DNA from: Lachnospiraceae bacterium | GTDB lineage: Bacteria; Bacillota; Clostridia; Lachnospirales; Lachnospiraceae | Length of the DNA stretch: 64,000 nt | Direction: 5' to 3' | NCBI GenBank assembly: GCA_022845895.1 | Contig: AP025573.1 | Coordinates: 2,390,501-2,454,500 of the forward strand | Shown here: positions 39,727 to 48,505 of the stretch, piece after piece | Layout: each line of letters starts with the position of its first letter | Numbering within the stretch: position 1 is the first letter of the stretch | The notes under the pieces: model-generated | Seen by the model: the letters and a program-made list of their open reading frames with translations, nothing else | What the model was told of the DNA's origin: nothing | Database searches by the model: none | Position numbers and translations under genes: made by a program

Positions 39727-42147
39727 ATGATCCTTGTTCTGGCTGAGAAGCCGTCTGCCAAGAAGAACTTCGCCACCGCACTTGGAGGCACCGCAGGCAG
39801 ATACAACGGCGAGGAATACAAGATATGCGCATTGAGGGGGCATCTGCGCGGGTTGAAAGACCCTGAGGAACAGGTGCCGGACGACTACCACGATGAAGTA
39901 GCCGAGTGGTCAACAAGGCACTTGCCATGGGATTTGACCCGTTTTGCATGGGAAAAGCAAACTAAAGACGGATGCGATGGCATCCTGAAGGAGCTCAAGG
40001 AAGAGCTATCGGACGTCGACGAGGTGGCTATCGCAACCGATGACGATCCGTCAGGCGAGGGCGAGGTCCTTGCTTGGGAGGCTCTTGAATGGTGCGGTTG
40101 GCATGGGAAGACATCCCGCATGTACTTCCCAGACGAGGCGCCGAAATCGGTGCAGAAGGCGTTTTGCACTAGGAAGCGCATCGAGAGCATGGAAGCAGAC
40201 GGCGACTTCCAGAAAGGTTTCCTTCGTGACAGATGGGACCTCTCATCGATGCAATTCGTTCGCGCTGCGACCTCGATCGCACGCGGGAAGGGCTACAGGG
40301 CGACCGTTCGGCAAGGACGGCTGAAAAGCGTCATTGTGGCTCTTGTGGCACGGCAGCAAGAGGCTTATGAGAGCTACGTGAAGAAGCCGTTCTTCGAGGC
40401 TCGCTTCAAGGATGCGAACGGCAATATGTTCGCACGCAAGGTTGAGGACCCATCCGAGATTCGCTTCGACAGCAAGGAGAAGGTCGACCTGTCCGCACTC
40501 CATGAGTCGGATGTCGTCGAGGACTCAAGGGTTTCCAAGCGCACTGCACCTGGCAAGCTGCTCGATTTGGCTGCGCTTTCCGCTATCTTGGCGCGAAACG
40601 AGGGGTTCAAGCCAGAATCGGTGCTGAAGACCTACCAGAACATGTACGAGGCGCAGGTTGTGTCGTATCCCCGTACCGAGGACAAGACGGTCACGCCTGA
40701 GCAGTTCACCGAGCTTCTGCCGCTCGCAAAGCGAATCGCCGACGTTGTGGGCATCGACGCATCGCTGCTCACGCATACCGAGCCGCGCAAAACGCATGTC
40801 AAGGAAGGCGGGGCCCACGGCGCCAACCGCCCCGGTCCCAATGTGCCAGGCTCTTTGGAGAACCTTGCCAAATACGGCAAGGAGGCTCAGGCAATCTACG
40901 AGACGCTTGCCAAGAACTACCTTGCCATCCTCTGCGAGGATTACGAATACGAGCTTGTGAAGGGGCATATTGCGGACTTCCCCGAATACATTGGAGACAC
41001 GCGCGTTCCGATTCCCGGCAAGGAAGGCTTCAAGAAGGTATTCGATGCAGACGGCGAGTCCGCAGACGATGCCGATGAGGAAACCGGCAAGGGATTCTCC
41101 GACACTGCCGTGCCTTATGTCCATGAGGGTGCGAACCAGCGGCCGCAGAGGCCTACCATAAAATGGCTGAACAAGCAGCTTGAGAGGCACGGCGTGGGTA
41201 CCGGTGCCACACGCACCTCTACCCTTGCCGACATCTCAAAGTCCGGTATCGAGAAGTCGCTTCTTGCAGAGAGCCGTGGCAACCTCTCCTTGACGGAGTG
41301 CGGAAAGGTGAGCTATGCGCTTATCGATGGGTGCCGCATTGCGGATCCTTCGGTTACCAAGGAGCTTTTCGACAAGATGGAGCTGGTCGGCGACTTCAAG
41401 CTCGATCCTGAAGATGTGCTTGAAGAGGTTGCCGATATGGTTGCCCACGATGTCAAGGTCATGGAGGCAAACGCCTCGAAGCTCGACTCGATGCAATTCA
41501 CCCTCGGCGGCGATCCTGTTGGGGACTGCCCCAAATGCGGTGAGCAGGTGCTCTTAGGCGACAAGGTGGCAACCTGCTCATCCATCAAGCGCGAGAAGGG
41601 CGCCGACGGCAAATGGAGCATGGTTGCCGGCTGCGGGTTCTCCTTCTTCCGAGAGATCGCGCATAAGAAGCTCGACAAGAAGCAGGTGGAGGCAATCGTC
41701 TCCGGCAAGCGCACAGGGCTCATCAAGGGCTTTGCAGGGAAAAGCGGCAAGGCGTTCGATGCGTACCTTGAGCTCGATCCCAACGACCTCAAGGTTAAGT
41801 TCGTGTTCCCATCCAAGAACGCCAAGGCAATCGGCAAGTGCCCGCGATGCGGAAAGGACGTTCTGCTGACCGACAAGACCATCACCTGCTCCTCAAACAA
41901 AAGCGAGAAGGGCGATGACGGCAAATGGCATTCAGTTGCCGGCTGCGGCTTTCGCTTCTTCAGGGAGATCGCGCATAAGAAGCTCACCGACAAGCAGGCG
42001 CAAACGCTTCTCGATAAGCATGAGACAGGGCTCATCAAGGGATTCAAAGGGAAGAACGGCAGCACGTTCGACGCAAAGCTCAAGCTCGATGTCGTCGAGT
42101 GCAGCGTGACCTTCGATTTTCCCGACAGCAAGAAGAAAAAGCGATGA
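39727..42147 (+). CDS. topB: Type IA DNA topoisomerase (TopB-like) with two C-terminal zinc repeats
   Basis: An 806-residue topoisomerase III-like enzyme. TOPRIM domain with MILVLAEKPSAKKNFATALG and the DDDPSGEGE acidic triad; active-site Tyr in VVSYPRTEDKTVTPEQ near residue 313; ANRPGPNVPG and HGVGTGATRTSTLADISKSG downstream. The C-terminus has two copies of a roughly 100-residue module with CPKCGEQVLL / CPRCGKDVLL and a later Cys pair (GCGFSFFREIAHKKL). Topoisomerases of this type are standard in Gram-positive ICEs and help process transferred DNA. It ends in KKKKR and lacks the shared tail. AAAGGAATGGTTAT start. Confidence 0.9.
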   Translation: MILVLAEKPSAKKNFATALGGTAGRYNGEEYKICALRGHLRGLKDPEEQVPDDYHDEVAEWSTRHLPWDLTRFAWEKQTKDGCDGILKELKEELSDVDEVAIATDDDPSGEGEVLAWEALEWCGWHGKTSRMYFPDEAPKSVQKAFCTRKRIESMEADGDFQKGFLRDRWDLSSMQFVRAATSIARGKGYRATVRQGRLKSVIVALVARQQEAYESYVKKPFFEARFKDANGNMFARKVEDPSEIRFDSKEKVDLSALHESDVVEDSRVSKRTAPGKLLDLAALSAILARNEGFKPESVLKTYQNMYEAQVVSYPRTEDKTVTPEQFTELLPLAKRIADVVGIDASLLTHTEPRKTHVKEGGAHGANRPGPNVPGSLENLAKYGKEAQAIYETLAKNYLAILCEDYEYELVKGHIADFPEYIGDTRVPIPGKEGFKKVFDADGESADDADEETGKGFSDTAVPYVHEGANQRPQRPTIKWLNKQLERHGVGTGATRTSTLADISKSGIEKSLLAESRGNLSLTECGKVSYALIDGCRIADPSVTKELFDKMELVGDFKLDPEDVLEEVADMVAHDVKVMEANASKLDSMQFTLGGDPVGDCPKCGEQVLLGDKVATCSSIKREKGADGKWSMVAGCGFSFFREIAHKKLDKKQVEAIVSGKRTGLIKGFAGKSGKAFDAYLELDPNDLKVKFVFPSKNAKAIGKCPRCGKDVLLTDKTITCSSNKSEKGDDGKWHSVAGCGFRFFREIAHKKLTDKQAQTLLDKHETGLIKGFKGKNGSTFDAKLKLDVVECSVTFDFPDSKKKKR

Positions 42148-42154
42148 GATGAGA

Positions 42155-42186
42155 AGAGCCGAGGGCGCTTTGCCTTCGGCTCTTTT
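42155..42186 (+). terminator. Terminator after topB
   Basis: AGAGCCGA-GGGC / GCC-TTCGGCTCTTTT hairpin directly after the stop codon. Confidence 0.85.
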
Positions 42187-42203
42187 GGGTTTTGCGGGTG
42201 TTT

Positions 42204-42347
42204 TCATCGAACACAGCTAACAGGTTCAGCGATCTTGGCAGGGCGGTTGGTGCCGGAGAATCCCTTGCCGGTTTCCGCATCGGCTCCTGCCAAGTTGTCG
42301 GATCTCCAAAGTGCGCCGTTGAGGCATGTCGTCTTGTCGATTTGCAT
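42204..42347 (-). CDS. Candidate 47-residue protein in the topB-ardC gap
   Basis: The frame MQIDKTTCLNGALWRSDNLA then GADAETGKGFSGTNRPAKIA is open with a GGGAG site. A second minus frame (42,226-42,435; KKRKYTADEALKALICGKRW) lies just upstream and overlaps it. The pair could be two coupled small genes or one frameshifted gene. The rest of 42,436-42,700 is a TTCGCA palindrome (42,433-42,457) and a copy of the repeated intergenic module. Confidence 0.3.
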   Translation of the reverse strand: MQIDKTTCLNGALWRSDNLAGADAETGKGFSGTNRPAKIAEPVSCVR

Positions 42348-42704
42348 CGTTGTTCTCCCATCTCTTACCACAAATAAGCGCTTTCAGCGCCTCATCAGCA
42401 GTATATTTCCGCTTCTTGATCGGCTCTTCCGGCATATTCGCATTTGAATGTGAATATGGGGTGCCGGCTGTTATGTTGCCTTTTAATGTTGACACTCTCC
42501 CACTGCTCCGGAAATTTCCGCTAAGGCTTTGAAGAGAAGGTTCTTGTTGTTGGGAGTTTTGGGCAGCTGCCGCAGTGGTTTTATGTTGTTGCAGCGTTGG
42601 GTTGCTGGGTTGTGAGGTTGTTGAAGCTCATGCACGGCAGCGCTTGCTAGCATCCCCCTCAGAGGGGAATGCACTGCGCTTTCGGGTGCAACGGCTTGCT
42701 TTCC

Positions 42705-42766
42705 AGATGGGTTTGCCGTAATAGTGGCTGTAATTGGAAAGGTTTACCAGAGTTGCTGGTAGAATA
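42705..42766 (+). promoter_or_regulatory. Dyad promoter copy 4
   Basis: TACCAG (42,765 minus 20, i.e. 42,745) and CTGGTA (42,756), centre AGTTG, then TAGAATATGCAATAGCTTA. Upstream 50 bases match copies 2 and 3. The ardC start at 42,800 follows with the same GGAGGGATGCCGT leader as the gene at 32,507. Confidence 0.65.
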
Positions 42767-42799
42767 TGCAATAGCTTAAAGAATGAGGAGGGATGCCGT

Positions 42800-44023
42800 A
42801 TGGCCTCTGGTGGCAAGAAGCTGACGGGAAAGGAACGTGCAGACCTGCAACGCAAGCAGATCGTAGATAAGGTCATTGAGGACATGGACAAGGGCGGCTT
42901 CGAATGGGTCAAGCCATGGCACGATATGGCGGCTCCGCACAACCCGGTAACCGGCGTAACCTACCGTGGCGGCAACAGGACGCATCTTCTTGGCATGGCC
43001 ATGATTCATGGGTACGCCGATCCGAGATGGGTCACGTTCAAGAACCTTGAGGCTGCCGGATGGCGATTGCGCGAAGGAGAACGCTCGTGCGTCATCGAGC
43101 ATTGGAAGATGAAGCGCATTAAAACCGATCGGGATGCACCGGACAACGACCCGGACGCATACGAGTTGATACCGAGCTTCAACCGGGCCTATCCGGTTTT
43201 CAACCTGTCGCAGATGATGACTCAGGAGGAAATCGACGAATGGGCGGAACGTACCGGCGGAGATGCATCGAAATACCATCCGGTTCCTCCCCTACCCGAA
43301 AACGAGAAATGTACCGATGATGAGAATCTTGAGCTTATCGAAGATCTGATCGAGTCATCTCGCTGCCCTATCATCGAGGGCGGCGGCAACATAGCGGCCT
43401 ACTCCCCTGTCCTCGACCGGATTCAGATGCCGCCGCGCGACAGCTTCGACAGCTACAGCTCGTTTACCACCACCATGCTCCATGAGATGGGGCACTCAAC
43501 CGGACATCCTTCTGCCCTCGATCGCTCGCAGATAGGAACATTCGGTTCCAAAGAGTATGCCAAAGAGGAGCTTGTCGCCGAGCTTTCAAGCATGTTCAGC
43601 GCGTCAGAGCTCGGGCTTCCAGCCGACATCGACCCGAAATCCAAGCACTACAAGCAGCATGTCGCCTACCTGCAGAACTGGCGAGAAGTCATCTCTGACG
43701 ACCCCGATGTGCTATTCCGCGCTTCTTCGCTTGCCACCCAGGCTACCGACATGATCGTCGACCGTTACGAGGAGGCAACAGGGCGCGAGGCTCCTGGTAG
43801 GGCTTATATGAAGGAGCTTGATGCGCAGATTCCCGACGAAGTGGCTGCAAGGTTCCGTGGGAACGGCACGAAGGGCAAAGATGACAAGGACAAGGCACCT
43901 GCGCTGGACAACGGGCAAGTGGAATTGTCGAGCCGGTCAGCTGAGCTTAGGGAAGCTGCCGATAAGGCGCATAAGGATGCCCAGCAGGCGCATGAGGAGC
44001 ATACCGTCGGCAATGAGCGGTGA
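42800..44023 (+). CDS. ardC: ArdC-type anti-restriction protein with the shared tail
   Basis: A 407-residue protein. N-terminal ssDNA-binding ArdC domain (residues about 8-140: KGGFEWVKPWHDMAAPHNPV, YRGGNRTHLLGMAM, GWRLREGERSCVIEHWKMK) and a zinc-protease domain with HEMGHSTGH near residue 227 and an ELVAELSSMF helix. ArdC is known in plasmid pSa to protect incoming single-stranded DNA and to be carried into the recipient. The C-terminus bears QVELSSRSAELREAADKAH, a member of the shared tail. It heads an operon of five or six tagged genes. Confidence 0.88.
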   Translation: MASGGKKLTGKERADLQRKQIVDKVIEDMDKGGFEWVKPWHDMAAPHNPVTGVTYRGGNRTHLLGMAMIHGYADPRWVTFKNLEAAGWRLREGERSCVIEHWKMKRIKTDRDAPDNDPDAYELIPSFNRAYPVFNLSQMMTQEEIDEWAERTGGDASKYHPVPPLPENEKCTDDENLELIEDLIESSRCPIIEGGGNIAAYSPVLDRIQMPPRDSFDSYSSFTTTMLHEMGHSTGHPSALDRSQIGTFGSKEYAKEELVAELSSMFSASELGLPADIDPKSKHYKQHVAYLQNWREVISDDPDVLFRASSLATQATDMIVDRYEEATGREAPGRAYMKELDAQIPDEVAARFRGNGTKGKDDKDKAPALDNGQVELSSRSAELREAADKAHKDAQQAHEEHTVGNER

Positions 44024-44082
44024 TTTTCGGCATAAGCTCTCTGGGCTCATATCGCAGAGCATGATGTTTTGGAGGTATTCAA

Positions 44083-44682
44083 GTGAACGATTCAATGGAA
44101 CAGACCCTCAAGAAAGTTATCAATGATATAGACCTGCAAGGCGATGACGAGATGGTTTTCATCGAGAACCGGGAGCAGGGCATTGAGGATTACGGCGAGG
44201 AGGGGATGCGCTGCCTGGAAGATCTGATCTGGACAAACAAGGACTTCCAGAACGTGATCGAGTTCGGCGACGATGCGTACATCAACATCTTCCCGGACTT
44301 CGCTGAGAAAGCGGAAGGGCTTATCGCTGCAGAGCGGGATGGGAAGCTGGCGGGACTTGCATCGTCTGAGCGTGTTGCCCTTGCCAAGGAGCTTTGGGCT
44401 GAACTGGGAGACGTATGCATCGACGACAACGAGCGTATCGATGCCGAATGGCGCGAGTATCCTGCCGGCACGCCCCGCGAGGAGATTTGGCTCGATTTCG
44501 AGGAGGAATTCGGAAAAGACGGCGTTACGGTGGCAAGGCTCATGGGAATCGAGCCTTGGGAGGAAGGGTCTGATTCGCAGATGGGGCTTTCAGACATGGC
44601 AGCCGACCTCAAGGACGCTGCTGAGCACAATCACAACGAACCCGGCAAAGGGTATGGCGATTTGGACCATGGTGCGCATTAG
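44083..44682 (+). CDS. Tail-tagged acidic protein (unknown function)
   Basis: A 199-residue very acidic protein with GTG start after GGAGGTATTCAA. N-terminal region IDLQGDDEMVFIENREQG, GMRCLEDLIWTNKDF, INIFPDFAEKAEGL has no recognised family; acidity suggests DNA mimicry or nucleic-acid-protein binding, which is a guess. C-terminus QMGLSDMAADLKDAAEHNH is nearly identical to the tails of the ArdA-like and 45,784 proteins. Confidence 0.55.
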   Translation: MNDSMEQTLKKVINDIDLQGDDEMVFIENREQGIEDYGEEGMRCLEDLIWTNKDFQNVIEFGDDAYINIFPDFAEKAEGLIAAERDGKLAGLASSERVALAKELWAELGDVCIDDNERIDAEWREYPAGTPREEIWLDFEEEFGKDGVTVARLMGIEPWEEGSDSQMGLSDMAADLKDAAEHNHNEPGKGYGDLDHGAH

Positions 44683-44754
44683 CTATCTGCACTTGAAGCA
44701 AGGGTTTTATTCTAGTTGAGCACCGGACAGCAAGTTATTTGAAGGAGGGACAAG

Positions 44755-45756
44755 TTGGACATTGAGGAAGCGAAACGATATGCGGAGGCCATCAGAACCA
44801 TCAACCGCTATGAGATCTCCACCCCGATGAAAGATTCCGACCGCCTCCTTCAGATCGAGGGCGGCAAGCCGAAGATCACCTGCGAGATCTCCCCTACCCT
44901 CCTCGAATATGCCGGCAGATGCGCTACGTACCTTGAATTCATACGGCAACTTGGAACGCTTCGCTTCACCGAGGATGGAAGAAGCGCAAAGAGGATTCCT
45001 GGAGAGGATGCGAAGCAGCCGTTGAGAAACGACCTTCTTCTTGGAACCACACCGAAAATCTACCAGCAGCTTGGATTTCAGGCGGATCCGCTGCTCTACA
45101 CGCGGCGGCATGCCTTGAAGGCTCTTGCCCCGAAGGCTTCGAAGGGTGAGCAGTTCCGGCACAACCACGGCATCGACCCGAAGCTGATGTGCCAAGTGCC
45201 GTTGCTGCTCGAAGATCCAGTGCTGATATACAACTCGCCGAACAGCAACAGCCGGATATGCGTTGTGCTCAACCAGGTGGACGGCGACAAGTCCCCACTT
45301 CTGGCGGTGCTGCAGCCGAACTCCAAATCGGGGCTCCACGACGGAATGCGCTACGCGAACTCGAACTTCCTGATCACCGTGTTCGGCAAGAACAACGTGG
45401 ACTCTCAGCTCAGGTACAAGGTTCCGCCGAGCGAGGTTCTTTACATAAACAAAGAAAAAAGCCAAGAGATCGAACGTATATCTGGGATTCAATTCCCCAG
45501 AGACTATTCGAGCCTTGACTCAAATACTATTATACGCCTTCCACGGTGCATTTGCAACGATGGATATGAGCCAAGACCGTGGCTCGATCACGCCAAGGGA
45601 AGGAGCCGGCATCATGAGCATAAGCAGCATCGCAGGGAAACCGAGGCAGACGACCGTGCCGGCGTAACCGACATGGCAACGGTTCTGAAAGACGCAGCCG
45701 CCTCGAAGGGGCACAGAGAGCAGCGTGTTCAGCGATCGGGACATGACGGCAGATAA
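44755..45756 (+). CDS. MuF C-terminal-domain protein with the shared tail, paralogue 1
   Basis: A 333-residue protein with TTG start after GAAGGAGGG. The region about 100-275 matches the phage MuF C-terminal domain seen in polyvalent proteins and toxins: ADPLLYTRRHALKALAP, HNHGIDPKLMCQVPLLLEDP, VLIYNSPNSNSRICVVLNQV, NFLITVFGKNN, SLDSNTIIRLP. The C-terminus has GVTDMATVLKDAAASK, a member of the shared tail. A paralogue is at 47,389. Biochemical activity of the MuF-C domain is not established; delivery into a target cell is the family theme. Confidence 0.7.
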   Translation: MDIEEAKRYAEAIRTINRYEISTPMKDSDRLLQIEGGKPKITCEISPTLLEYAGRCATYLEFIRQLGTLRFTEDGRSAKRIPGEDAKQPLRNDLLLGTTPKIYQQLGFQADPLLYTRRHALKALAPKASKGEQFRHNHGIDPKLMCQVPLLLEDPVLIYNSPNSNSRICVVLNQVDGDKSPLLAVLQPNSKSGLHDGMRYANSNFLITVFGKNNVDSQLRYKVPPSEVLYINKEKSQEIERISGIQFPRDYSSLDSNTIIRLPRCICNDGYEPRPWLDHAKGRSRHHEHKQHRRETEADDRAGVTDMATVLKDAAASKGHREQRVQRSGHDGR

Positions 45757-45783
45757 CTTAAAAGCATAAGAAGGAGATTTGAC

Positions 45784-47304
45784 ATGGCAAACACAGGCAG
45801 TTACAGCATGTGCATGAGGGGAACCGATGAGGCTATTGAAGAGCTTCGTGCTCTTCTCAACTCGGATGCGTTTCCAAGCATCTACGGATGCGACAACTTC
45901 GGATTCGACGAGCCGAACCGTTTCAGCGGCGAGTTCAATGGATCCTTCTTGAACAGCGTCGACATCTACGATGAGGAGAGCCTTTTCCGTTCAACTGTTG
46001 CCCAGCTCGGGCTTGAAGTTGAGGTTTACGGACAGGAAGTCGGCTCTTCCTATGAGGAGCACTTCGTTATCGAAGGGGACAGCCTTACCGTCGATGAGCA
46101 GGACGGCAATGCGTTCGATGAGCCGATTGCGGACCTGACGCTCGATGAGATCGATGAGATTGCCAAAACGTACGGCATGGGAGCATCGCGCGATGCGGTA
46201 ATCAAGGCGTACGACAACGGAAACATCCGGTTCGGCGGCTATGAGTGGAACTTCAACTTCGCTCCTGCCTATGCCCGCGAGAACGATCCCGTGCTTCAGG
46301 AACGGTTCCTCAAGTTCCTTGAGGATGGGGTCAAGGAGTCGGGCACGGGGATTTTCACAATCAGCGATGCGGCGGACCTGTCGGAAACCGGCTTCACGCA
46401 GGCGCAGGCCATGGAGATGTTCCGCTTCTTCGATGAATCGGATGCCTTCCGCAGCTCTGTGGCTATCGGGCGCGACCCTTTCATGACCTGCTACCCTACC
46501 CTGACCGATGACATCAAGGCCTTCGGGCATCCGAAGCTCGACCAGGATCAGGAGCTTGTGCCGCTCAACGAGAGGAGCATCCTCGATTGCGGCGAGGATG
46601 AGATCGATGAGGTCAAGCATGCGGCGGAAAACAGTGTGATTGCCGCCGACATCGACCCTTCGCGCTTTAACGAGGTGGACGCCTTCGCTGTCCGCATCAA
46701 TGAGCATGGCAGTGAGCCGACATACGATCTGCTCATCAACCAGGGAATGGCCGCTGTCTTCGATCGGAACAACGTGGATTACAAGTCCGGTGTCGATTGG
46801 GCGCTATCCATGAACGGGGACTCCGTTACGGGTTTCGTTGCGACCTGCCATGGGGCATGGCCTGGCGGCGTGGAGCGGGTTACCGACATCGAGTTCAGAC
46901 GGCTTACCGATGGCGCCGGATTCGCCGCCCGCCAAGACCTCGAGCGTATCGACGAGCTGAGCGATGAGGCACGGAACGCCGAGCTTGGGAATCTTTTCGA
47001 AGATGCATCTAAGCTCCAGCCGTCTGATTCGCTTGCCGAGTTCATCCGCTCCGACATCCAACGGACCGTTGAGTTTGCTGTAAGCGAGTATGCGCACGAG
47101 CAAACGTTTGGGGTCGATGATTGGCGAATCGAGGCGGCTCGTGCCGATGTGATCGGCGATGAGGAGTTCAACAGGATCTTCGGGGTCGACGACGATGATC
47201 GGATGGGACTTTCGGCCTTTACCGGAGAATTGAAGGACGCGGCTGAGCACAAGCACGGCGATGACAGCATCTCGCGCAACGAGCCGGAACATGACGGGCG
47301 TTAG
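45784..47304 (+). CDS. Large acidic tail-tagged protein
   Basis: A 506-residue protein, strongly acidic throughout. The N-terminus (GSYSMCMRGTDEAIEELRAL, FGFDEPNRFSGEFNGSF) resembles small ferredoxin-like domains of plasmid-borne proteins (DUF1281-like); the centre has EPIADLTLDEIDEIAKTYGM. No enzyme motif is seen. C-terminus RMGLSAFTGELKDAAEHKH followed by GDDSISRNEPEHDGR; the ISRNEPEH element is also in the 47,389 protein. AGAAGGAGATTTGAC start. Confidence 0.55.
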   Translation: MANTGSYSMCMRGTDEAIEELRALLNSDAFPSIYGCDNFGFDEPNRFSGEFNGSFLNSVDIYDEESLFRSTVAQLGLEVEVYGQEVGSSYEEHFVIEGDSLTVDEQDGNAFDEPIADLTLDEIDEIAKTYGMGASRDAVIKAYDNGNIRFGGYEWNFNFAPAYARENDPVLQERFLKFLEDGVKESGTGIFTISDAADLSETGFTQAQAMEMFRFFDESDAFRSSVAIGRDPFMTCYPTLTDDIKAFGHPKLDQDQELVPLNERSILDCGEDEIDEVKHAAENSVIAADIDPSRFNEVDAFAVRINEHGSEPTYDLLINQGMAAVFDRNNVDYKSGVDWALSMNGDSVTGFVATCHGAWPGGVERVTDIEFRRLTDGAGFAARQDLERIDELSDEARNAELGNLFEDASKLQPSDSLAEFIRSDIQRTVEFAVSEYAHEQTFGVDDWRIEAARADVIGDEEFNRIFGVDDDDRMGLSAFTGELKDAAEHKHGDDSISRNEPEHDGR

Positions 47305-47388
47305 GGCGTTGGGTTGCTGGGTTGTGGGGTTGCGACCCTGCTACCCTGTTGGACAATAGAAGGATTGCACTGCAAAGGGGGAAACTAT

Positions 47389-48366
47389 ATGGGATTGCTG
47401 AAAGATTTAGCCAACGCTCCTGCAAGAGCGTTGCAGGCCTTGTTGAGTGATAAGAAGGATGAAAGCACGAATCTCAGCGAGAAAAGCAAAGAGATCATTC
47501 TCTCTATCCGAGAATACGAAGACTCGGTTGAGATGCCCGAGGATGAGCGTATTACCTACCTCGATTCCGATCGCAAGGTTCACTTGATCGCAGGCAACGA
47601 CAAGGCTCAGGATTTTGCCGGATATGCCGCAGAATGCCAGGAGTATCTTCGATTCGGAGACGACATCGATCTAGCCTCAGCTGGTGGATTGGAGCGTTTC
47701 GCCTACTTGAAGATCAGCGATACTCCTCAAATCCTGCTTGCTGCCGGTTTCGAGCAAAAGCCCATGCTTTACACTCAGAACCACTTACGCGAGGCCTTGA
47801 AGCCAAAATCAAACAACCATCCTCATCGTCATGGGTTCACCATCGCGCAGATAAAGCGATGGCCGGAGCTTTTCAAGAAACCGGTGATCTTGGCCGACAA
47901 TCCATCGCGTGACGATGCTCTCTTGGTTGTGCTTTGCGCAGTTGACAACGACAAGCTGCCATTGATCGCAAGCATCAAGCCAGACGGCAAGGGACATTAT
48001 GAGCTGGAAACCGTTGAAACCAATCTTGTTCTCACGGTTTTCGGTAAAGACAACTTCATGAATTATTTTCAGGGAGCGCTTACACCGGACAAAATCGTGT
48101 ATATAGACAAAAAACAGGGCCAAAAACTTGAGCGTCTGGCCGAACGCCAATTGTTCGGGAACTACTCAAGCCTTAGCCCTAATACCATTATACATCAGCC
48201 TAAATGCATTGACAAGTTTAAAAGCGCAGGTCAGCAGACAAAAGAAGAGGCTCAAGATATGGACCTTTCAGGCATGGTGAACAAGGTTCGCGATGCCTCT
48301 GAGCACAAGCGAGACGACAACAAGGTATCGCGCAACGAGCCGGAACATGAGATTGATCCGCGATGA
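47389..48366 (+). CDS. MuF C-terminal-domain protein with the shared tail, paralogue 2
   Basis: A 325-residue paralogue of 44,755: FEQKPMLYTQNHLREALKP, HRHGFTIAQIKRWPELFKKP, VILADNPSRDDALLVVLCAV, NLVLTVFGKDN, SLSPNTIIHQPK. The tail is DMDLSGMVNKVRDASEHK followed by SRNEPEHEIDPR. The frame opens 25 codons earlier, but AAAGGGGGAAACTAT precedes this ATG. The N-terminal 100 residues differ from paralogue 1. Lower GC than neighbours suggests separate acquisition. Confidence 0.7.
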   Translation: MGLLKDLANAPARALQALLSDKKDESTNLSEKSKEIILSIREYEDSVEMPEDERITYLDSDRKVHLIAGNDKAQDFAGYAAECQEYLRFGDDIDLASAGGLERFAYLKISDTPQILLAAGFEQKPMLYTQNHLREALKPKSNNHPHRHGFTIAQIKRWPELFKKPVILADNPSRDDALLVVLCAVDNDKLPLIASIKPDGKGHYELETVETNLVLTVFGKDNFMNYFQGALTPDKIVYIDKKQGQKLERLAERQLFGNYSSLSPNTIIHQPKCIDKFKSAGQQTKEEAQDMDLSGMVNKVRDASEHKRDDNKVSRNEPEHEIDPR

Positions 48367-48505
48367 GCTGAGCAATGTTCGCATCCAATTGCGAATTTGC
48401 GAAGCTCACGCACGGATGTCGCCCCCAGTTGCGACGATACGTGGATACGCTCGCTTCGCTCACTGAACGGCTATTCGCCGATTTTTTTGAAAGGGGAAAT
48501 TCAAT

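Noticed and set aside
42224-42260. Another copy of the CRISPR-like repeat (GTTCAGCGATCTTGGCAGGG)
   Set aside because: Only the first and central parts match, there is no partner at 66 bases and no tracr-like RNA next to it; the sequence is also explained by the small frame reading NRPAKIAEPVS.
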